Source: Thermosyntropha sp.
Lineage (GTDB): Bacteria; Bacillota; Syntrophomonadia; Syntrophomonadales; Syntrophomonadaceae
Assembly: GCF_017656155.1 (NCBI RefSeq)
Contig: NZ_JACDOH010000001.1
Coordinates: 124,001-188,000, forward strand
Direction of reading: 5' to 3'
DNA: 64,000 bases
Numbering within the stretch: the first letter of the stretch is position 1; every line of letters starts with the position of its first letter. The position numbers and the translations under genes were made by a program. Below are positions 1 through 9,983 of the stretch, in pieces. The notes below the pieces were generated by a model. That model saw nothing but the letters and a program-made list of their open reading frames with translations. It had not been told where the DNA came from and did not search any database.

Positions 1-252
1 TTTTTAGATAAATTGATTAATTTTGCTCTTCCCCGGGTACGCGATTTTAGAGGAGTGTCGCCTGATGCTTTTGATGGTAGAGGAAATTATGCTTTGGGAA
101 TAAAAGAACAGACTATATTCCCCGAGATTGAATACGACAAAATTGATAAGATTAGAGGTTTAGAAGTTAGCATAATTACTACGGCTAAAACGGATGAAGA
201 AGCACGTGAACTTTTAAGACTTATGGGAATGCCATTTAGAGATAGGGGGTAA
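1..252 (+). CDS. rplE: 50S ribosomal protein L5, C-terminal part
   Basis: The reading frame is open from the first base and ends with TAA at 250-252, so this is the last ~83 residues of a protein whose N-terminus lies outside the window. The residues RVRDFRGVS, the GNYALGI segment and the FPEIEYDK segment are typical of the L5 C-terminal half. L5 binds 5S rRNA in the central protuberance of the large subunit. It directly precedes the S14 gene, the normal spc-operon order. Confidence 0.95.
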   Translation, partial: FLDKLINFALPRVRDFRGVSPDAFDGRGNYALGIKEQTIFPEIEYDKIDKIRGLEVSIITTAKTDEEARELLRLMGMPFRDRG

Positions 253-260
253 GTGATTAA

Positions 261-446
261 ATGGCCAAGAAATCTATGATAGCCAAGCAGAAGAGGCCTC
301 AAAAATTTAAGGTTCGTGAATATAATCGCTGCAAAATATGTGGAAGACCTAGGGCATATATGCGGAAATTTGGCATGTGCAGAATATGTTTCCGTGAACT
401 TGCTCATAAAGGCGAAATTCCAGGAGTTAAGAAAGCAAGCTGGTAG
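261..446 (+). CDS. rpsZ: 30S ribosomal protein S14, zinc-binding type Z
   Basis: This 61-residue protein has the length of the short zinc-containing S14 paralogue. It carries two CxxC pairs (C24/C27 and C40/C43) that form the zinc ribbon. It binds 16S rRNA in the head of the small subunit. The ATG lies 8 bases after the L5 stop, and the gene sits between L5 and S8 as in other Firmicutes. The zinc-free S14 paralogue is not in this window. Confidence 0.96.
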   Translation: MAKKSMIAKQKRPQKFKVREYNRCKICGRPRAYMRKFGMCRICFRELAHKGEIPGVKKASW

Positions 447-473
447 TGTTGTTATGTAAAGGAGGTATAAAAT

Positions 474-872
474 ATGGTCATGACTGATCCTATCGCCGAT
501 TTCCTGACCCGGATCAGAAACGGCAACATGGTCATGCATGAGACCGTTGAGGTACCCAGTTCTAAAATGAAACTTGCCATTGCCAAGATTATGAAAGATG
601 AAGGGTACATCAAGGATTATGAATATATCGAAGATGGAAAACAAGGAATAATCAGAATATACCTCAAGTATGGACCTAATAAAGAAAAGGTTATTACTGG
701 GATAAAAAGAATCAGTAAGCCAGGTCTCAGGGTATATGTAAAGAAAGACGAAGTTCCTAAGGTACTGGGTGGACTGGGAACAGCAGTTATATCCACTTCG
801 AAAGGTGTAATGACTGATAAAGAAGCACGCAAGCTTGGGCTTGGCGGAGAAGTAATTTGCTATATATGGTAG
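474..872 (+). CDS. rpsH: 30S ribosomal protein S8
   Basis: The 132-residue product begins with [14 protein letters not shown] after two extra residues and ends with the GGEVICYIW-type C-terminus characteristic of S8. S8 binds the central domain of 16S rRNA and, in many bacteria, represses translation of the spc operon. The ATG at 474 is spaced about 8 bases from a strong AGGAGG; an ATG two codons later is also possible. Confidence 0.97.
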   Translation: MVMTDPIADFLTRIRNGNMVMHETVEVPSSKMKLAIAKIMKDEGYIKDYEYIEDGKQGIIRIYLKYGPNKEKVITGIKRISKPGLRVYVKKDEVPKVLGGLGTAVISTSKGVMTDKEARKLGLGGEVICYIW

Positions 873-890
873 CTGAAGGAGGGAAAATGC

Positions 891-1430
891 GTGTCAAGAG
901 TTGGAAGAAAGCCTATCAGTCTACCCAAAGGTGTAGAAGTTAAAATAGAAGGAAAAACAGTTACCGTCAAAGGACCTAAAGGGGTATTAACCCAGGAAAT
1001 CCCTGGTGATATTACTGTAACCCAAGAAGGAGACCAGCTGATAGTTACGAGAGCAAATGATCTGCGTCAAAATAGAGCTTATCATGGTTTAGTTCGCGCC
1101 TTGCTGGCTAATATGGTTGAAGGGGTTACTAACGGTTATGAAAAGCGCTTAGAGCTGGTTGGAGTTGGATATCGTGCTCAGTTGCAGGGCAAGAAACTGG
1201 TAATAAATATTGGATTTTCCCACCCGGTAGAAGTTGAGCCGCCTCAAGGAATTGAGTTTGAAGTTCCAGCACCCACCAAGATTGTGGTAAAAGGCATTGA
1301 TAAACAGCTGGTAGGAAACACAGCGGCTCATATAAGAGCTATAAGAAAACCTGAACCGTATAAAGGTAAGGGAATTAAATATGAAAATGAACAGATTAGA
1401 CGTAAAGCTGGTAAAGCTGGTTCTAAATAG
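891..1430 (+). CDS. rplF: 50S ribosomal protein L6
   Basis: The 179-residue protein starts SRVGRKPI and has the two repeated L6 domains. The C-terminal segment with the [10 protein letters not shown] motif contacts 23S rRNA near the factor-binding site. The start is a GTG preceded by GAAGGAGGG. It follows S8 and precedes L18 in the standard order. Confidence 0.97.
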   Translation: MSRVGRKPISLPKGVEVKIEGKTVTVKGPKGVLTQEIPGDITVTQEGDQLIVTRANDLRQNRAYHGLVRALLANMVEGVTNGYEKRLELVGVGYRAQLQGKKLVINIGFSHPVEVEPPQGIEFEVPAPTKIVVKGIDKQLVGNTAAHIRAIRKPEPYKGKGIKYENEQIRRKAGKAGSK

Positions 1431-1451
1431 GTTTAGAAGGGAGTGAGGACC

Positions 1452-1817
1452 TTGTTTAAGAAACCCAGCAGAAACGAATTAAGAAAGATTAAACACAGGA
1501 GAGTGCGCAAAAAGGTATCTGGAACTGCAGAAACTCCCAGACTCTGTGTTTATAAGAGCCTTAATCATATATATGCTCAGATTATAGATGATGAAAGAGG
1601 AGTAACTTTAGTATCTGCTTCAACCCTGGATAAAGATTTGCGCGGGCTTCCTTCAAAAACTAATATTGAAGCAGCGAAAATGGTTGGAGCTAGTATTGCA
1701 GAAAAAGCCCTGGCTAAAGGAATAACTAGTGTGGTTTTCGACCGCAGTGGCTATAAGTATCATGGAAAAGTAGCAGCTTTGGCTGATGCTGCACGTGAAA
1801 AAGGGCTTAATTTCTAG
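1452..1817 (+). CDS. rplR: 50S ribosomal protein L18
   Basis: The product matches L18 ([14 protein letters not shown] near the N-terminus; [14 protein letters not shown] and [12 protein letters not shown] at the C-terminus), which binds 5S rRNA. Two starts are possible: GTG at 1443, which touches the GAAGGGAG ribosome binding site, and TTG at 1452, which lies about 8 bases from it and gives a start close to the usual L18 N-terminus. I prefer TTG at 1452 (121 residues). Confidence 0.93.
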   Translation: MFKKPSRNELRKIKHRRVRKKVSGTAETPRLCVYKSLNHIYAQIIDDERGVTLVSASTLDKDLRGLPSKTNIEAAKMVGASIAEKALAKGITSVVFDRSGYKYHGKVAALADAAREKGLNF

Positions 1818-1847
1818 TTTTTAAATCCGTAAGCTAGGAGGGAAAAG

Positions 1848-2351
1848 ATGAGCGATAATAAACAAGCTGCTCCGGAAATGATAGAAAAAGTTATCAATAT
1901 CCGCAGGGTTGCTAAGGTAGTAAAAGGTGGACGAAGATTTAGCTTTAGTGCCTTGGTAGTTGTTGGTGATGGTCAAGGGAAGGTAGGAGTAGGCACAGGT
2001 AAGGCAGCTGAAGTTCCGGAAGCTATCCGCAAAGCCTTGGAGAATGCCAAAAAGAATATGATTACTGTTCCTTTGATCGAGGATCGGACTATACCACATG
2101 AACAGTTAACAAAGTTTGGTGCAGCCAAAGTATGGATGAAGCCTGCTGCTCCCGGTACCGGAGTTATAGCTGGTGGTGCAGTAAGAGCAGTTCTCGAGGC
2201 TGCCGGGGTTAAAGATATACTCACAAAATCTTTAGGTTCAAATAATTCTATAAATATGGCTTATGCAACTATTGAAGCATTAAAGAGTCTCAAAAGAGCA
2301 GAAGATGTGGCAAAACTGCGGGGTAAAACCATAGATGAGATATTGAATTAG
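1848..2351 (+). CDS. rpsE: 30S ribosomal protein S5
   Basis: This is a 167-residue S5. It has the N-terminal double-stranded-RNA-binding segment ([16 protein letters not shown]), the [12 protein letters not shown] loop and the C-terminal [12 protein letters not shown] region. S5 contributes to decoding accuracy and mRNA helicase activity at the small-subunit entry site. The ATG follows AGGAGGGAAAAG at good spacing. Confidence 0.97.
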   Translation: MSDNKQAAPEMIEKVINIRRVAKVVKGGRRFSFSALVVVGDGQGKVGVGTGKAAEVPEAIRKALENAKKNMITVPLIEDRTIPHEQLTKFGAAKVWMKPAAPGTGVIAGGAVRAVLEAAGVKDILTKSLGSNNSINMAYATIEALKSLKRAEDVAKLRGKTIDEILN

Positions 2352-2362
2352 GAGGGATAAAA

Positions 2363-2548
2363 TTGCCTAAGCAATTAAAAATTACCTGGACTAAGAGCAC
2401 TATAGGCTGCCCTCAAACCCAGAGAGCGACTATTAAAAGTTTAGGACTTAAAAAACTTAATCAATCGGTGATAAAAGAAGACTGCCCCCAGATTAGAGGG
2501 CAGATAAATAAAGTAAAGCACCTGGTTACTGTGGAAGAAATCGAGTAA
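2363..2548 (+). CDS. rpmD: 50S ribosomal protein L30
   Basis: This is a 61-residue short-form L30 with the [22 protein letters not shown]-terminal region. It uses a TTG start seven bases after GGAGGG. L30 is a small non-essential large-subunit protein found between S5 and L15 in most bacteria, as here. Confidence 0.96.
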   Translation: MPKQLKITWTKSTIGCPQTQRATIKSLGLKKLNQSVIKEDCPQIRGQINKVKHLVTVEEIE

Positions 2549-2567
2549 ATTTAAGGGAGGTTTTACA

Positions 2568-3008
2568 GTGAGACTGGATGAACTAAAATCTCCGGCTGGC
2601 GCGAATAAACGCCCGAAAAGAGTAGGAAGAGGTCCAGGATCTGGTCATGGGAAAACCTCTACTCGCGGACATAAAGGGCAAAAGGCTCGTTCCGGTGGGG
2701 GAGTAAGGCCTGGATTTGAGGGTGGACAGATGCCCTTACAAAGACGCATACCAAAGCGCGGATTTACTAATATATTCAAAAAAGAATATGCCATTGTTAA
2801 TGTTAAAGACCTTAATGTCTTTGAAGATGGAACTGAAATAACTCCGGAGCTTCTTATCTCCAGAGGTTTAATTAAATCAGTAAAAGATGGAGTAAAAATA
2901 TTAGGTGATGGAGAATTAGAAAAGAAGCTTGTGGTTAGGGCTCATAAAGTAAGCAAACAGGCGGAAGAAAAGATAAACGCCAGGGGCGGCAAGGTTGAGG
3001 TGATTTAA
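2568..3008 (+). CDS. rplO: 50S ribosomal protein L15
   Basis: The 146-residue product has the basic glycine-rich N-terminal extension ([21 protein letters not shown]) that threads into 23S rRNA, and the C-terminal globular domain ending GGKVEVI. Translation starts with GTG behind GGGAGG. The stop codon TAA shares its last A with the ATG of secY, indicating translational coupling. Confidence 0.97.
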   Translation: MRLDELKSPAGANKRPKRVGRGPGSGHGKTSTRGHKGQKARSGGGVRPGFEGGQMPLQRRIPKRGFTNIFKKEYAIVNVKDLNVFEDGTEITPELLISRGLIKSVKDGVKILGDGELEKKLVVRAHKVSKQAEEKINARGGKVEVI

Positions 3009-4273
3009 TGTTAGGCTCTGTTGGGCAGGCAGTTAAGGTTGGGGACCTGCGAACAAAAATATTATTTACCTTAATGATGCTCCTGGTGTTCCGGCTGGGA
3101 GCCCATATACCTGTACCCGGAATAAATACAGATGCTATTGAGCAGCTATTAGGTGGTCAGCTGTTTGGTTTTTTTGATATAATTTCTGGTGGTGCATTTA
3201 AAAAATTCAGTATATTTGCAATGAGTATTACACCATATATTAATGCATCCATCATAATGCAGCTTTTGCAGGTAATTATTCCGCGATTAGAAGAACTCTC
3301 CAAAGAAGGAGAGGAAGGACGCAAGATTATTGCCCAATATGTGCGTTATGGAACTGTAGTACTGGCATTCATTCAGGCTATTGGAATGTCTATTGCTTTA
3401 GCTAGATATGGCGTAGTTGTGAATCCGGGTATTGGGTCATATCTCCTGATTGCTGTTTCTCTTACCGCTGGAACTGCTTTCCTCATGTGGATTGGGGAAA
3501 TGATTACCGAGAGAGGTATTGGCAACGGTATTTCACTTTTAATATTTGCCGGTATAGTTTCGCGCCTGCCGGGTGAATTTGGTGCAGTTATTCAGCAGAT
3601 TTCCGGCGGCATAATCGGGGTATTTAACATAATCCTGTTTATTGTAATTGCCTTGGCTATAATTGTTGCCATTATTGCTGTAAATGAAGGACAAAGAAGA
3701 ATTCCTATACAGTATGCCAAAAGAGTGGTAGGAAGAAGGGTTTACGGTGGGCAAAGCACTTTTTTGCCTTTAAAAGTTAATTCGGCCGGGGTTATTCCGA
3801 TAATTTTTGCTATGTCACTTATGATGTTCCCGGCGACCATAGCGTCTTGGACTGATCCTCAGTCCAGTTTAAATCAGTTTTTAAATACTTATTTCCATTT
3901 TGGCACTGTGGCATATAATGTTATTTATGCTGCTTTGATTGTTTTCTTTACCTATTTCTATGTAGCAATAATATTCAATCCATTAGATGTAGCAGAAAAT
4001 ATTAAAAAGTATGGCGGATTTATTCCGGGAATACGTCCGGGGAGACCTACTGCGGAGTATATTGATAAAGTACTGTCCCGCCTTACGTTAGCAGGTGGAA
4101 TTTTTCTTGCATTAATCGCAGTACTGCCTACAATTGTGATAGGTATAACCGGGATAACCGGTATATGGTTTGGAGGAACTGCTTTGTTGATTGTAGTTGG
4201 GGTTGCACTTGATACTATGAAACAGATTGAATCCCACCTCCTGTTGAGAAGTTATGAAGGATTTGTGAAATAG
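3008..4273 (+). CDS. secY: Preprotein translocase channel subunit SecY
   Basis: This 421-residue integral membrane protein has ten predicted hydrophobic segments. It carries SecY signatures: the INASIIMQLL plug-region motif, GIGNGISLLIF in the middle, the cytoplasmic loop with RRIPIQYAKR, and PGIRPGRPT near the C-terminus. SecY forms the protein-conducting channel with SecE and SecG and is driven by SecA or the ribosome. The ATG overlaps the L15 stop by one base. Confidence 0.98.
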   Translation: MLGSVGQAVKVGDLRTKILFTLMMLLVFRLGAHIPVPGINTDAIEQLLGGQLFGFFDIISGGAFKKFSIFAMSITPYINASIIMQLLQVIIPRLEELSKEGEEGRKIIAQYVRYGTVVLAFIQAIGMSIALARYGVVVNPGIGSYLLIAVSLTAGTAFLMWIGEMITERGIGNGISLLIFAGIVSRLPGEFGAVIQQISGGIIGVFNIILFIVIALAIIVAIIAVNEGQRRIPIQYAKRVVGRRVYGGQSTFLPLKVNSAGVIPIIFAMSLMMFPATIASWTDPQSSLNQFLNTYFHFGTVAYNVIYAALIVFFTYFYVAIIFNPLDVAENIKKYGGFIPGIRPGRPTAEYIDKVLSRLTLAGGIFLALIAVLPTIVIGITGITGIWFGGTALLIVVGVALDTMKQIESHLLLRSYEGFVK

Positions 4274-4283
4274 GAGATGATCA

Positions 4284-4937
4284 GTGGTGAATATTATATT
4301 AATGGGGCCTCCGGGGGCCGGAAAGGGCACTCAGGCAGAAAAAATTAAAGCAACCTATCCTATACCTCATATTTCAACCGGGGATATGTTCAGAGAGGCA
4401 GTAGCTAAAGGTACGCCTCTAGGATTAGAAGCAAAAAAGTACATGGATGAAGGAAGATTGGTTCCGGATGAAGTAACAATTGGCATAGTTGAGGAAAGGC
4501 TTGCCCAGCCAGATTGTGCAAAAGGTTTTCTTTTAGATGGTTTTCCACGTACAATTGCCCAGGCTGAAGCTCTGGATCGGGTTTTAAGCGAAATGGGCAA
4601 AAAAATTGAAGCAGCTGTAAATATTTCTGTTCCAGATGAGATTTTAATTGAACGTATGAGTGGAAGGGTTACCTGTAAAGAATGTAAAACGGTTTACCAT
4701 GTTAAATTTAATCCTCCCGCCAAAGAAGGGGTTTGTGACAAATGTGGTGGAGAGCTGATAGTACGAAGTGATGACCGCGGGGATACAGTTAAAAAGCGGC
4801 TTGCTGTTTACCATGAACAAACTAATCCCCTTCTGGATTATTACGACAGATCCGGAGTTCTTTGCAACATAGATGGAGACCGTTCTGCAGATTTAGTTTT
4901 TGAAGACATCAAAAAGGTATTGGAGAATCTTGGATGA
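4284..4937 (+). CDS. adk: Adenylate kinase, zinc-lid type
   Basis: This is a 217-residue long-form adenylate kinase that interconverts ATP, ADP and AMP. The P-loop GPPGAGKGT is at residues 8-16, and the AMP-binding segment STGDMFR and the DGFPRT motif follow. The LID domain has four cysteines (C131, C134, C151, C154) arranged as two CxxC pairs, the structural zinc site typical of Gram-positive enzymes. The start is GTG, immediately followed by a second GTG. The stop overlaps the map start (ATGA). Confidence 0.98.
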   Translation: MVNIILMGPPGAGKGTQAEKIKATYPIPHISTGDMFREAVAKGTPLGLEAKKYMDEGRLVPDEVTIGIVEERLAQPDCAKGFLLDGFPRTIAQAEALDRVLSEMGKKIEAAVNISVPDEILIERMSGRVTCKECKTVYHVKFNPPAKEGVCDKCGGELIVRSDDRGDTVKKRLAVYHEQTNPLLDYYDRSGVLCNIDGDRSADLVFEDIKKVLENLG

Positions 4938-5701
4938 TAATTTTAAAGACTCCTGATGAAATTGTCAAAATGCGCCTGGCGGGAAGAGTAGTGGCGGAAA
5001 TTCTCAAAATACTGGAAGAAAAAGTAAAGCCAGGAATAACAACCAACAACTTGAATGCGATTGCCGAATTTGAGTGTAAAAGACGAGGGGCAGTCCCTGT
5101 TTTTAAAAATTATCCCAATCCCCGCGGGGGGCGTCCTTTCCCTGGGGTTATATGCGCCTCGGTCAATGATGAGGTTGTTCATGGTGTCCCTTCAAACAGG
5201 GTTCTTGAAGAGGGAGATATTATCAGTATAGACTTTGGGATTATACTGAATGGATATGCAGGAGATTCCGCCATTACTGTTCCGGTAGGAGAAGTTAAGG
5301 CGGAAGCTTTAGGGCTTATTAAAGTTACGGAAGAGGCGCTTTATAAAGGCATCGAAAAGGCGGTGCCGGGAAACCGGTTAGGCGCAATATCCAATGCTAT
5401 TCAGAGATATGCTGAAAAACAGGGTTTTTCTGTGGTGCGTGACTTTGTAGGCCATGGCATCGGACGTAGTATGCACGAAGATCCTCCTGTACCCAACTTC
5501 GGAAGACCTGACCGCGGACCAGTGCTTAAACCAGGAATGACTTTAGCTATTGAACCCATGCTTAATGTAGGGACTTACAGGGTTTATACGGCCCCTGATG
5601 GGTGGACAGCGATAACTTATGATCACAGCCTTTCCGCTCATTTTGAGCATACAATTGCTATAACTGATAATGGTCCGGAGATTTTGACCAAGAGGTCTTA
5701 G
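4934..5701 (+). CDS. map: Type I methionine aminopeptidase
   Basis: This enzyme removes the initiator methionine from nascent proteins. The five metal ligands are visible at D100, D111, H174, E207 and E238, in the motifs SIDFG, GDSA, GHGIG, IEPM and EHT. The length (255 residues) fits the cytosolic type Ia enzyme without an N-terminal extension. It is translationally coupled to adk through the ATGA overlap. Confidence 0.97.
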   Translation: MIILKTPDEIVKMRLAGRVVAEILKILEEKVKPGITTNNLNAIAEFECKRRGAVPVFKNYPNPRGGRPFPGVICASVNDEVVHGVPSNRVLEEGDIISIDFGIILNGYAGDSAITVPVGEVKAEALGLIKVTEEALYKGIEKAVPGNRLGAISNAIQRYAEKQGFSVVRDFVGHGIGRSMHEDPPVPNFGRPDRGPVLKPGMTLAIEPMLNVGTYRVYTAPDGWTAITYDHSLSAHFEHTIAITDNGPEILTKRS

Positions 5702-5714
5702 GAGGCGGTTTTTT

Positions 5715-6005
5715 TTGGATGATAGGATAGGCAAGGTTGTATTTTCCAAGGCTGGCAGGGATAAGGGCAGAATGTTTGTTGTGGTAGGGGTTGTTAATAA
5801 TAATTTCTGTCTGTTAGCGGACGGTGATTTGCGAAAGATTGAAAATCCCAAACTGAAAAACAGCAAACATCTGCAGTTCACTAATATAATAGCCGAAGAT
5901 GTTATGGCCTATCTAAAAGAAGGTAAAGTTCCGGAAAATCATGTTATAAGAAAAAACCTGAAGAAAATCGGGGAAGCTAGAGAAAGAGATGGGAAGGAGG
6001 TCTGA
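5715..6005 (+). CDS. KOW-domain RNA-binding protein (L14e-like)
   Basis: This 96-residue basic protein begins with a KOW-type motif ([21 protein letters not shown]). Small proteins of this kind, related to archaeal and eukaryotic L14e, are regularly encoded between map and infA in clostridia. Function is not established; the position suggests a ribosome-associated role. The start is TTG, because the ATG nearby is out of frame and hits a stop. GGAGG at 5701-5705 overlaps the end of map. Confidence 0.88.
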   Translation: MDDRIGKVVFSKAGRDKGRMFVVVGVVNNNFCLLADGDLRKIENPKLKNSKHLQFTNIIAEDVMAYLKEGKVPENHVIRKNLKKIGEARERDGKEV

Positions 6006-6007
6006 TA

Positions 6008-6226
6008 ATGGCGAAAGATGATGTTATTGAGGTTGAGGGTACAGTTATTGAACCACTCCCTAATGCTATGTTTAGGGTTGAACTGGAAAACGGCCATAAG
6101 GTCCTCGCCCATGTATCTGGAAAAATGCGCATGAACTTTATAAGAATATTGCCAGGAGACCGGGTAATGGTGGAATTATCACCTTATGATCTGAACCGTG
6201 GTAGGATAATATATCGTTTTAAATAA
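6008..6226 (+). CDS. infA: Translation initiation factor IF-1
   Basis: This is a 72-residue single S1/OB-fold protein with the IF-1 signature ([48 protein letters not shown]). IF-1 occupies the A site during initiation. The ATG is two bases after the preceding stop, preceded by GGAGG. Confidence 0.98.
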   Translation: MAKDDVIEVEGTVIEPLPNAMFRVELENGHKVLAHVSGKMRMNFIRILPGDRVMVELSPYDLNRGRIIYRFK

Positions 6227-6259
6227 GATCCCGTGGAATGAGTTAAGGAGGGAATAACT

Positions 6260-6373
6260 TTGAAGGTTAGACCATCAGTAAAGCCAATGTGTGAAAAGTG
6301 CAAGGTAATAAAGCGTAAAGGTAAAGTCATGGTAATTTGTGAAAACCCAAAGCATAAACAGGTACAAGGTTAA
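6260..6373 (+). CDS. rpmJ: 50S ribosomal protein L36, zinc-binding form
   Basis: A 37-codon frame beginning with TTG at 6260 and ending TAA at 6371-6373 encodes [20 protein letters not shown] and a C-terminal half ending HKQVQG. Residues C11, C14, C27 and H32 form the zinc site of the C-plus form of L36. It lies between infA and rpsM, the usual place. The ribosome binding site is AAGGAGGG at 6245-6252. Confidence 0.96.
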   Translation: MKVRPSVKPMCEKCKVIKRKGKVMVICENPKHKQVQG

Positions 6374-6393
6374 TTTTCAGGAGGTGGACAGTT

Positions 6394-6762
6394 TTGGCAA
6401 GAATTGCGGGTGTAGATTTACCGCGTGATAAAAGGGTTGAAATCGCATTAACTTATATATATGGGATAGGCAGACCTTCTTCCCAAAAAATACTGGCTAA
6501 GGCAGGTATAAATCCTGATACCAGAGTCAAAGATTTAACTGAGGAAGAAGTTTCCAAGCTGAGAGAAATTATTGACCGCGAATATACCGTAGAAGGCGAC
6601 CTTCGTCGTGAGGTCAGCATGAACATAAAGAGATTGATGGATTTAGGTTGTTATCGTGGCCTTCGCCATCGTCGCGGTTTGCCGGTAAGAGGGCAAAGAA
6701 CCAAGACTAATGCACGGACTCGTAAAGGACCTAGAAGAACAGTTGCTGGCAAGAAAAAATAG
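6394..6762 (+). CDS. rpsM: 30S ribosomal protein S13
   Basis: This is a 122-residue S13 with the N-terminal [20 protein letters not shown] helix and the basic C-terminal tail containing [19 protein letters not shown], which reaches into the decoding region. The start is TTG behind AGGAGGTG. It opens the alpha-type block S13-S11-S4-RpoA-L17. Confidence 0.98.
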   Translation: MARIAGVDLPRDKRVEIALTYIYGIGRPSSQKILAKAGINPDTRVKDLTEEEVSKLREIIDREYTVEGDLRREVSMNIKRLMDLGCYRGLRHRRGLPVRGQRTKTNARTRKGPRRTVAGKKK

Positions 6763-6781
6763 CCAAAAGGGGGATAATTGA

Positions 6782-7174
6782 GTGGCCAAAAAGACAACCA
6801 CCAGAGTTAAAAGACGTGAAAAAAAGAATGTTGAATATGGTATTGCGCATATTAAATCTACTTTTAACAACACTATTGTTACAATAACTGATAAGAAAGG
6901 CAATGCTATTGCCTGGGCAAGTGCTGGAACTGTTGGATTTAAAGGTTCAAGAAAAAGCACACCGTTTGCTGCTCAGCAGGCTGCTGAAGCTGCTGCAAAG
7001 GCAGCTATGGAACACGGAATGAAAGAAGTTGAATGTTATGTAAAAGGACCTGGGGCAGGGCGTGAAGCTGCTATACGGTCACTGCAGGCTGCAGGTCTGG
7101 AAGTAAGTGTAATAAAAGATGTTACACCTATTCCTCATAATGGATGCAGACCGCCTAAAAGAAGAAGAGTTTAA
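6782..7174 (+). CDS. rpsK: 30S ribosomal protein S11
   Basis: This 130-residue product has S11 hallmarks ([35 protein letters not shown]-like segment, and the C-terminal [16 protein letters not shown]). S11 sits on the small-subunit platform next to the E-site mRNA. The start is GTG after GGGGGATAATTGA. Confidence 0.98.
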   Translation: MAKKTTTRVKRREKKNVEYGIAHIKSTFNNTIVTITDKKGNAIAWASAGTVGFKGSRKSTPFAAQQAAEAAAKAAMEHGMKEVECYVKGPGAGREAAIRSLQAAGLEVSVIKDVTPIPHNGCRPPKRRRV

Positions 7175-7191
7175 GGAGGTAGTGGTATAAA

Positions 7192-7821
7192 GTGGGAAGA
7201 TATACTGGATCAGTTTGTCGCCAGTGCCGCCGCGAAGGAGAGAAGCTGTACTTAAAAGGAGATAGATGTTATTCCGATAAATGTGCAATGGAAAGACGCC
7301 CTTACGCTCCGGGAGTTCATGGTCAGGGACGCCGTCAGAAACTCAGTGAATATGGAATTCAGCTGCGTGAAAAGCAGAAAACCAAGAGAATTTATGGAGT
7401 ACAGGAGAAACAGTTCCGCAATTATTTTGCTAAGGCTGATCGGCAGAAGGGAATAACCGGGGAAAATCTTTTAATACTTTTAGAGAGAAGATTGGACAAT
7501 GTAGTTTATCGTTTAGGTTTTGCATCTTCCCGTAGGGAAGCACGCCAGCTTGTAAGTCATGGGCACTTTACTGTTAATGGAAGAAAGGCTAATATTCCTT
7601 CTATGCTGGTTAAAGTTGGTGATGTAATTCAGGTGAAAGAAGGCAGCAAATCCTCTCCTAAATTCCAGGAGTTAAAGGAACAGGCTGCTTATAAAACTGT
7701 GCCAGAATGGCTTAGCGTAGATGTAGAAAATATGAAGGGAACAGTCTTGGCTTATCCTACAAGGGATCAAATAGATACTCCAGTTAAGGAACAGCTTATA
7801 GTTGAGCTGTATTCAAGATAA
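7192..7821 (+). CDS. rpsD: 30S ribosomal protein S4, zinc-binding form
   Basis: This is a 209-residue primary 16S rRNA-binding protein. The N-terminus carries four cysteines (C9, C12, C26, C31), the zinc-ribbon variant of S4. The central S4 RNA-binding domain contains [21 protein letters not shown]4 often autoregulates the alpha operon. The start is GTG after AAGGAGGT. Confidence 0.97.
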   Translation: MGRYTGSVCRQCRREGEKLYLKGDRCYSDKCAMERRPYAPGVHGQGRRQKLSEYGIQLREKQKTKRIYGVQEKQFRNYFAKADRQKGITGENLLILLERRLDNVVYRLGFASSRREARQLVSHGHFTVNGRKANIPSMLVKVGDVIQVKEGSKSSPKFQELKEQAAYKTVPEWLSVDVENMKGTVLAYPTRDQIDTPVKEQLIVELYSR

Positions 7822-7846
7822 AGACCCTGAAGGAGGGGATAGATAA

Positions 7847-8797
7847 ATGCTGGAGATGGAAAAACCCCGTATTGAATGTGTAGAAAAGAGTGAGGAAGCA
7901 AACTACGGGAAGTTTGTTATCGAGCCTTTAGAACGGGGGTATGGCACTACACTGGGCAATTCTTTGAGGAGAGTTTTGCTCTCATCTTTGCCTGGGGCGG
8001 CTGTTACGTCAATTAAAATTGATGGGGTTTTGCATGAATTTTCGACTATTCCCAATGTGGTTGAGGATACTACCGAAATAATACTTAATATAAAAAAGCT
8101 GGTAGTAGGCTATAACGGAAGTGAACGCAAAATTATAAGGATTGAGCAGACCGGGCCCAAAAAAGTTACGGCTGCAGATATTGAACATGACTCAGAGGTA
8201 ACTATACTCAATCCTGACCTTCATATAGCAACGCTGGATGAAGGGGCCCGGCTTAATATTGAGATGACTGTGGAACGCGGTCGGGGTTATGTGAGTGCAG
8301 ATCAACAGCCGATAAAAAAAGAGGAAATAGTAGGGCTAATTCCGATAGACTCTATTTACACACCGGTAAAAAAAGTTAACTACACGGTGGATAATGCTAG
8401 AGTGGGCAAAAAAACTGACTATGACAGCCTTACTCTGGAAGTGTGGACTGATGGAAGCATTAAGCCAGAAGAGGCTGTAAGTTTATCAGCTCAGATTCTT
8501 ATTGAATATCTGAAGCTTTTTACTGAAATTAATGATACCTATGCAGAGGTAGAAATTTTGGTAGAAAAAGAAGAAGAGAAGAAAGACAAGATTTTAGAAA
8601 TGTCGATTGAAGAATTGGAGCTTTCGGTTCGTGCTTCCAATGGGTTAAAACGGGCTAATATCAACACCGTAGGGGATCTAGTTCAGAAAACCCGGGAAGA
8701 AATGAGCAAGATAAGAAATTTAGGCCAGAAATCATTAGAAGAGATCGAGAAGAAGCTGAAAGAGCTCGGTTTGGGCTTTAAACAGCCGGAAGATTAA
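7847..8797 (+). CDS. rpoA: RNA polymerase alpha subunit
   Basis: This 316-residue protein has an N-terminal dimerisation domain ([18 protein letters not shown] is diagnostic). A flexible acidic linker around residues 235-250 leads to the C-terminal domain that contacts UP elements and activators ([21 protein letters not shown]). The ATG follows AAGGAGGGG. Confidence 0.98.
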   Translation: MLEMEKPRIECVEKSEEANYGKFVIEPLERGYGTTLGNSLRRVLLSSLPGAAVTSIKIDGVLHEFSTIPNVVEDTTEIILNIKKLVVGYNGSERKIIRIEQTGPKKVTAADIEHDSEVTILNPDLHIATLDEGARLNIEMTVERGRGYVSADQQPIKKEEIVGLIPIDSIYTPVKKVNYTVDNARVGKKTDYDSLTLEVWTDGSIKPEEAVSLSAQILIEYLKLFTEINDTYAEVEILVEKEEEKKDKILEMSIEELELSVRASNGLKRANINTVGDLVQKTREEMSKIRNLGQKSLEEIEKKLKELGLGFKQPED

Positions 8798-8813
8798 GAA
8801 AGGAGGGCGCAAG

Positions 8814-9155
8814 GTGAGTTATCGTAAATTAGGTTTAAGAAGTGATCATAGAAAAGCTATGCTTAGAAATGCTGTTACTTCTCTTTTAGACGGAGAAAAG
8901 ATAACTACTACTGAAACCAGAGCTAAAGAGATTCAGCGGATAGCCGATAAGATGATTACCTTAGGAAAACGCGGAGATTTACATGCCAGAAGACAGGCAT
9001 ATGCATACATTATGCGGGAAGATGTAGTTCATAAATTATTTACTGAACTGGCTGAACGTTATTCAGACAGACAGGGAGGGTATACCCGGATTGTCAGAAC
9101 TGGATTCCGCAAAGGGGACGGAGCTCCTATGGCAATCCTGGAATTAGTTGACTAA
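8814..9155 (+). CDS. rplQ: 50S ribosomal protein L17
   Basis: This is a 113-residue L17 with the [21 protein letters not shown]-terminus and the [21 protein letters not shown]-terminal motif. It lies near the peptide exit tunnel. The start is GTG behind AAAGGAGGGC. It ends the classic alpha-operon block; the ECF transporter genes follow six bases later. Confidence 0.98.
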   Translation: MSYRKLGLRSDHRKAMLRNAVTSLLDGEKITTTETRAKEIQRIADKMITLGKRGDLHARRQAYAYIMREDVVHKLFTELAERYSDRQGGYTRIVRTGFRKGDGAPMAILELVD

Positions 9156-9161
9156 AGAACT

Positions 9162-9983
9162 ATGATTGAATTTGTAAATGTCCACTACTACTATAAGGAG
9201 AATAGTTCTTTAATTCTGAACAATATCAGCTTTACGATAAATAAAGGCGAATTTATTGGAATCGTAGGCAGGAATGGTTCGGGTAAGTCGACTTTAGCCC
9301 GTATGTTTAATGGAATCTTAATCCCTAGTAAAGGCAAAGTCCTGGTAGATGGACTTGATACGAGGAAAGCAGAAGATCTTATTAAAATACGGCGTAAAGT
9401 AGGCTTGCTCTTGCCTAATCCAGACAATCAAATAGTATCCAGCGTTGTAGAAGAAGATGTAGCTTTTGGGCTTGAAAACCTGGGCATAAAACCAGAGGAG
9501 ATCCGGCTCCAGGTAGATGAGGCATTAAAGCTGGTAGAAATGGAGGAGTTTAAAAAACATCCTCCTTATCTTTTATCAGGTGGGCAAAAGCAACGGGTAG
9601 CCTTGGCTGGGATTTTAGCTTTAAAGCCGGATTATTTGGTTTTAGATGAGCCTACTTCTATGATAGAGCCGGAAGGAAGAAAGCTTATAACCGGTTTGTT
9701 AAAACAGATAAATTCTGAATTAGGGGTTGCTCTTATCTGGATAACTCATGATTTAGAAGAAATAATAGAAGCTGACCGCATATTGGTGGTGGCAAACGGA
9801 AAAGTAAAAGAGTATAAAAAACCTAAAGAATTATTAGGAAAGGCTGATATCTGGAAAGAAGCAGGGATTGAGCCTTTAGCCATTACTCAGTTTATGCAAA
9901 ATTTAAAACAGTATGGAATAGATTTTAAACCTGAAGAATTTACAGTTCAGGAAATGGTGGATTTTTTATGCCGATTAAAATAA
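9162..9983 (+). CDS. ecfA1: Energy-coupling factor transporter ATPase EcfA1
   Basis: This is a 273-residue ABC ATPase of the shared ECF module. It pairs with EcfA2 and EcfT to energise several vitamin- or metal-specific S components. Walker A is GRNGSGKST, the signature motif is LSGGQKQRVA, and Walker B is LVLDEPTS. The D-loop reads SMIEP where most relatives have SMLDP, a conservative variation. It starts 6 bases after rplQ with almost no ribosome binding site, suggesting coupling, and overlaps ecfA2 by 16 bases. Confidence 0.95.
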   Translation: MIEFVNVHYYYKENSSLILNNISFTINKGEFIGIVGRNGSGKSTLARMFNGILIPSKGKVLVDGLDTRKAEDLIKIRRKVGLLLPNPDNQIVSSVVEEDVAFGLENLGIKPEEIRLQVDEALKLVEMEEFKKHPPYLLSGGQKQRVALAGILALKPDYLVLDEPTSMIEPEGRKLITGLLKQINSELGVALIWITHDLEEIIEADRILVVANGKVKEYKKPKELLGKADIWKEAGIEPLAITQFMQNLKQYGIDFKPEEFTVQEMVDFLCRLK

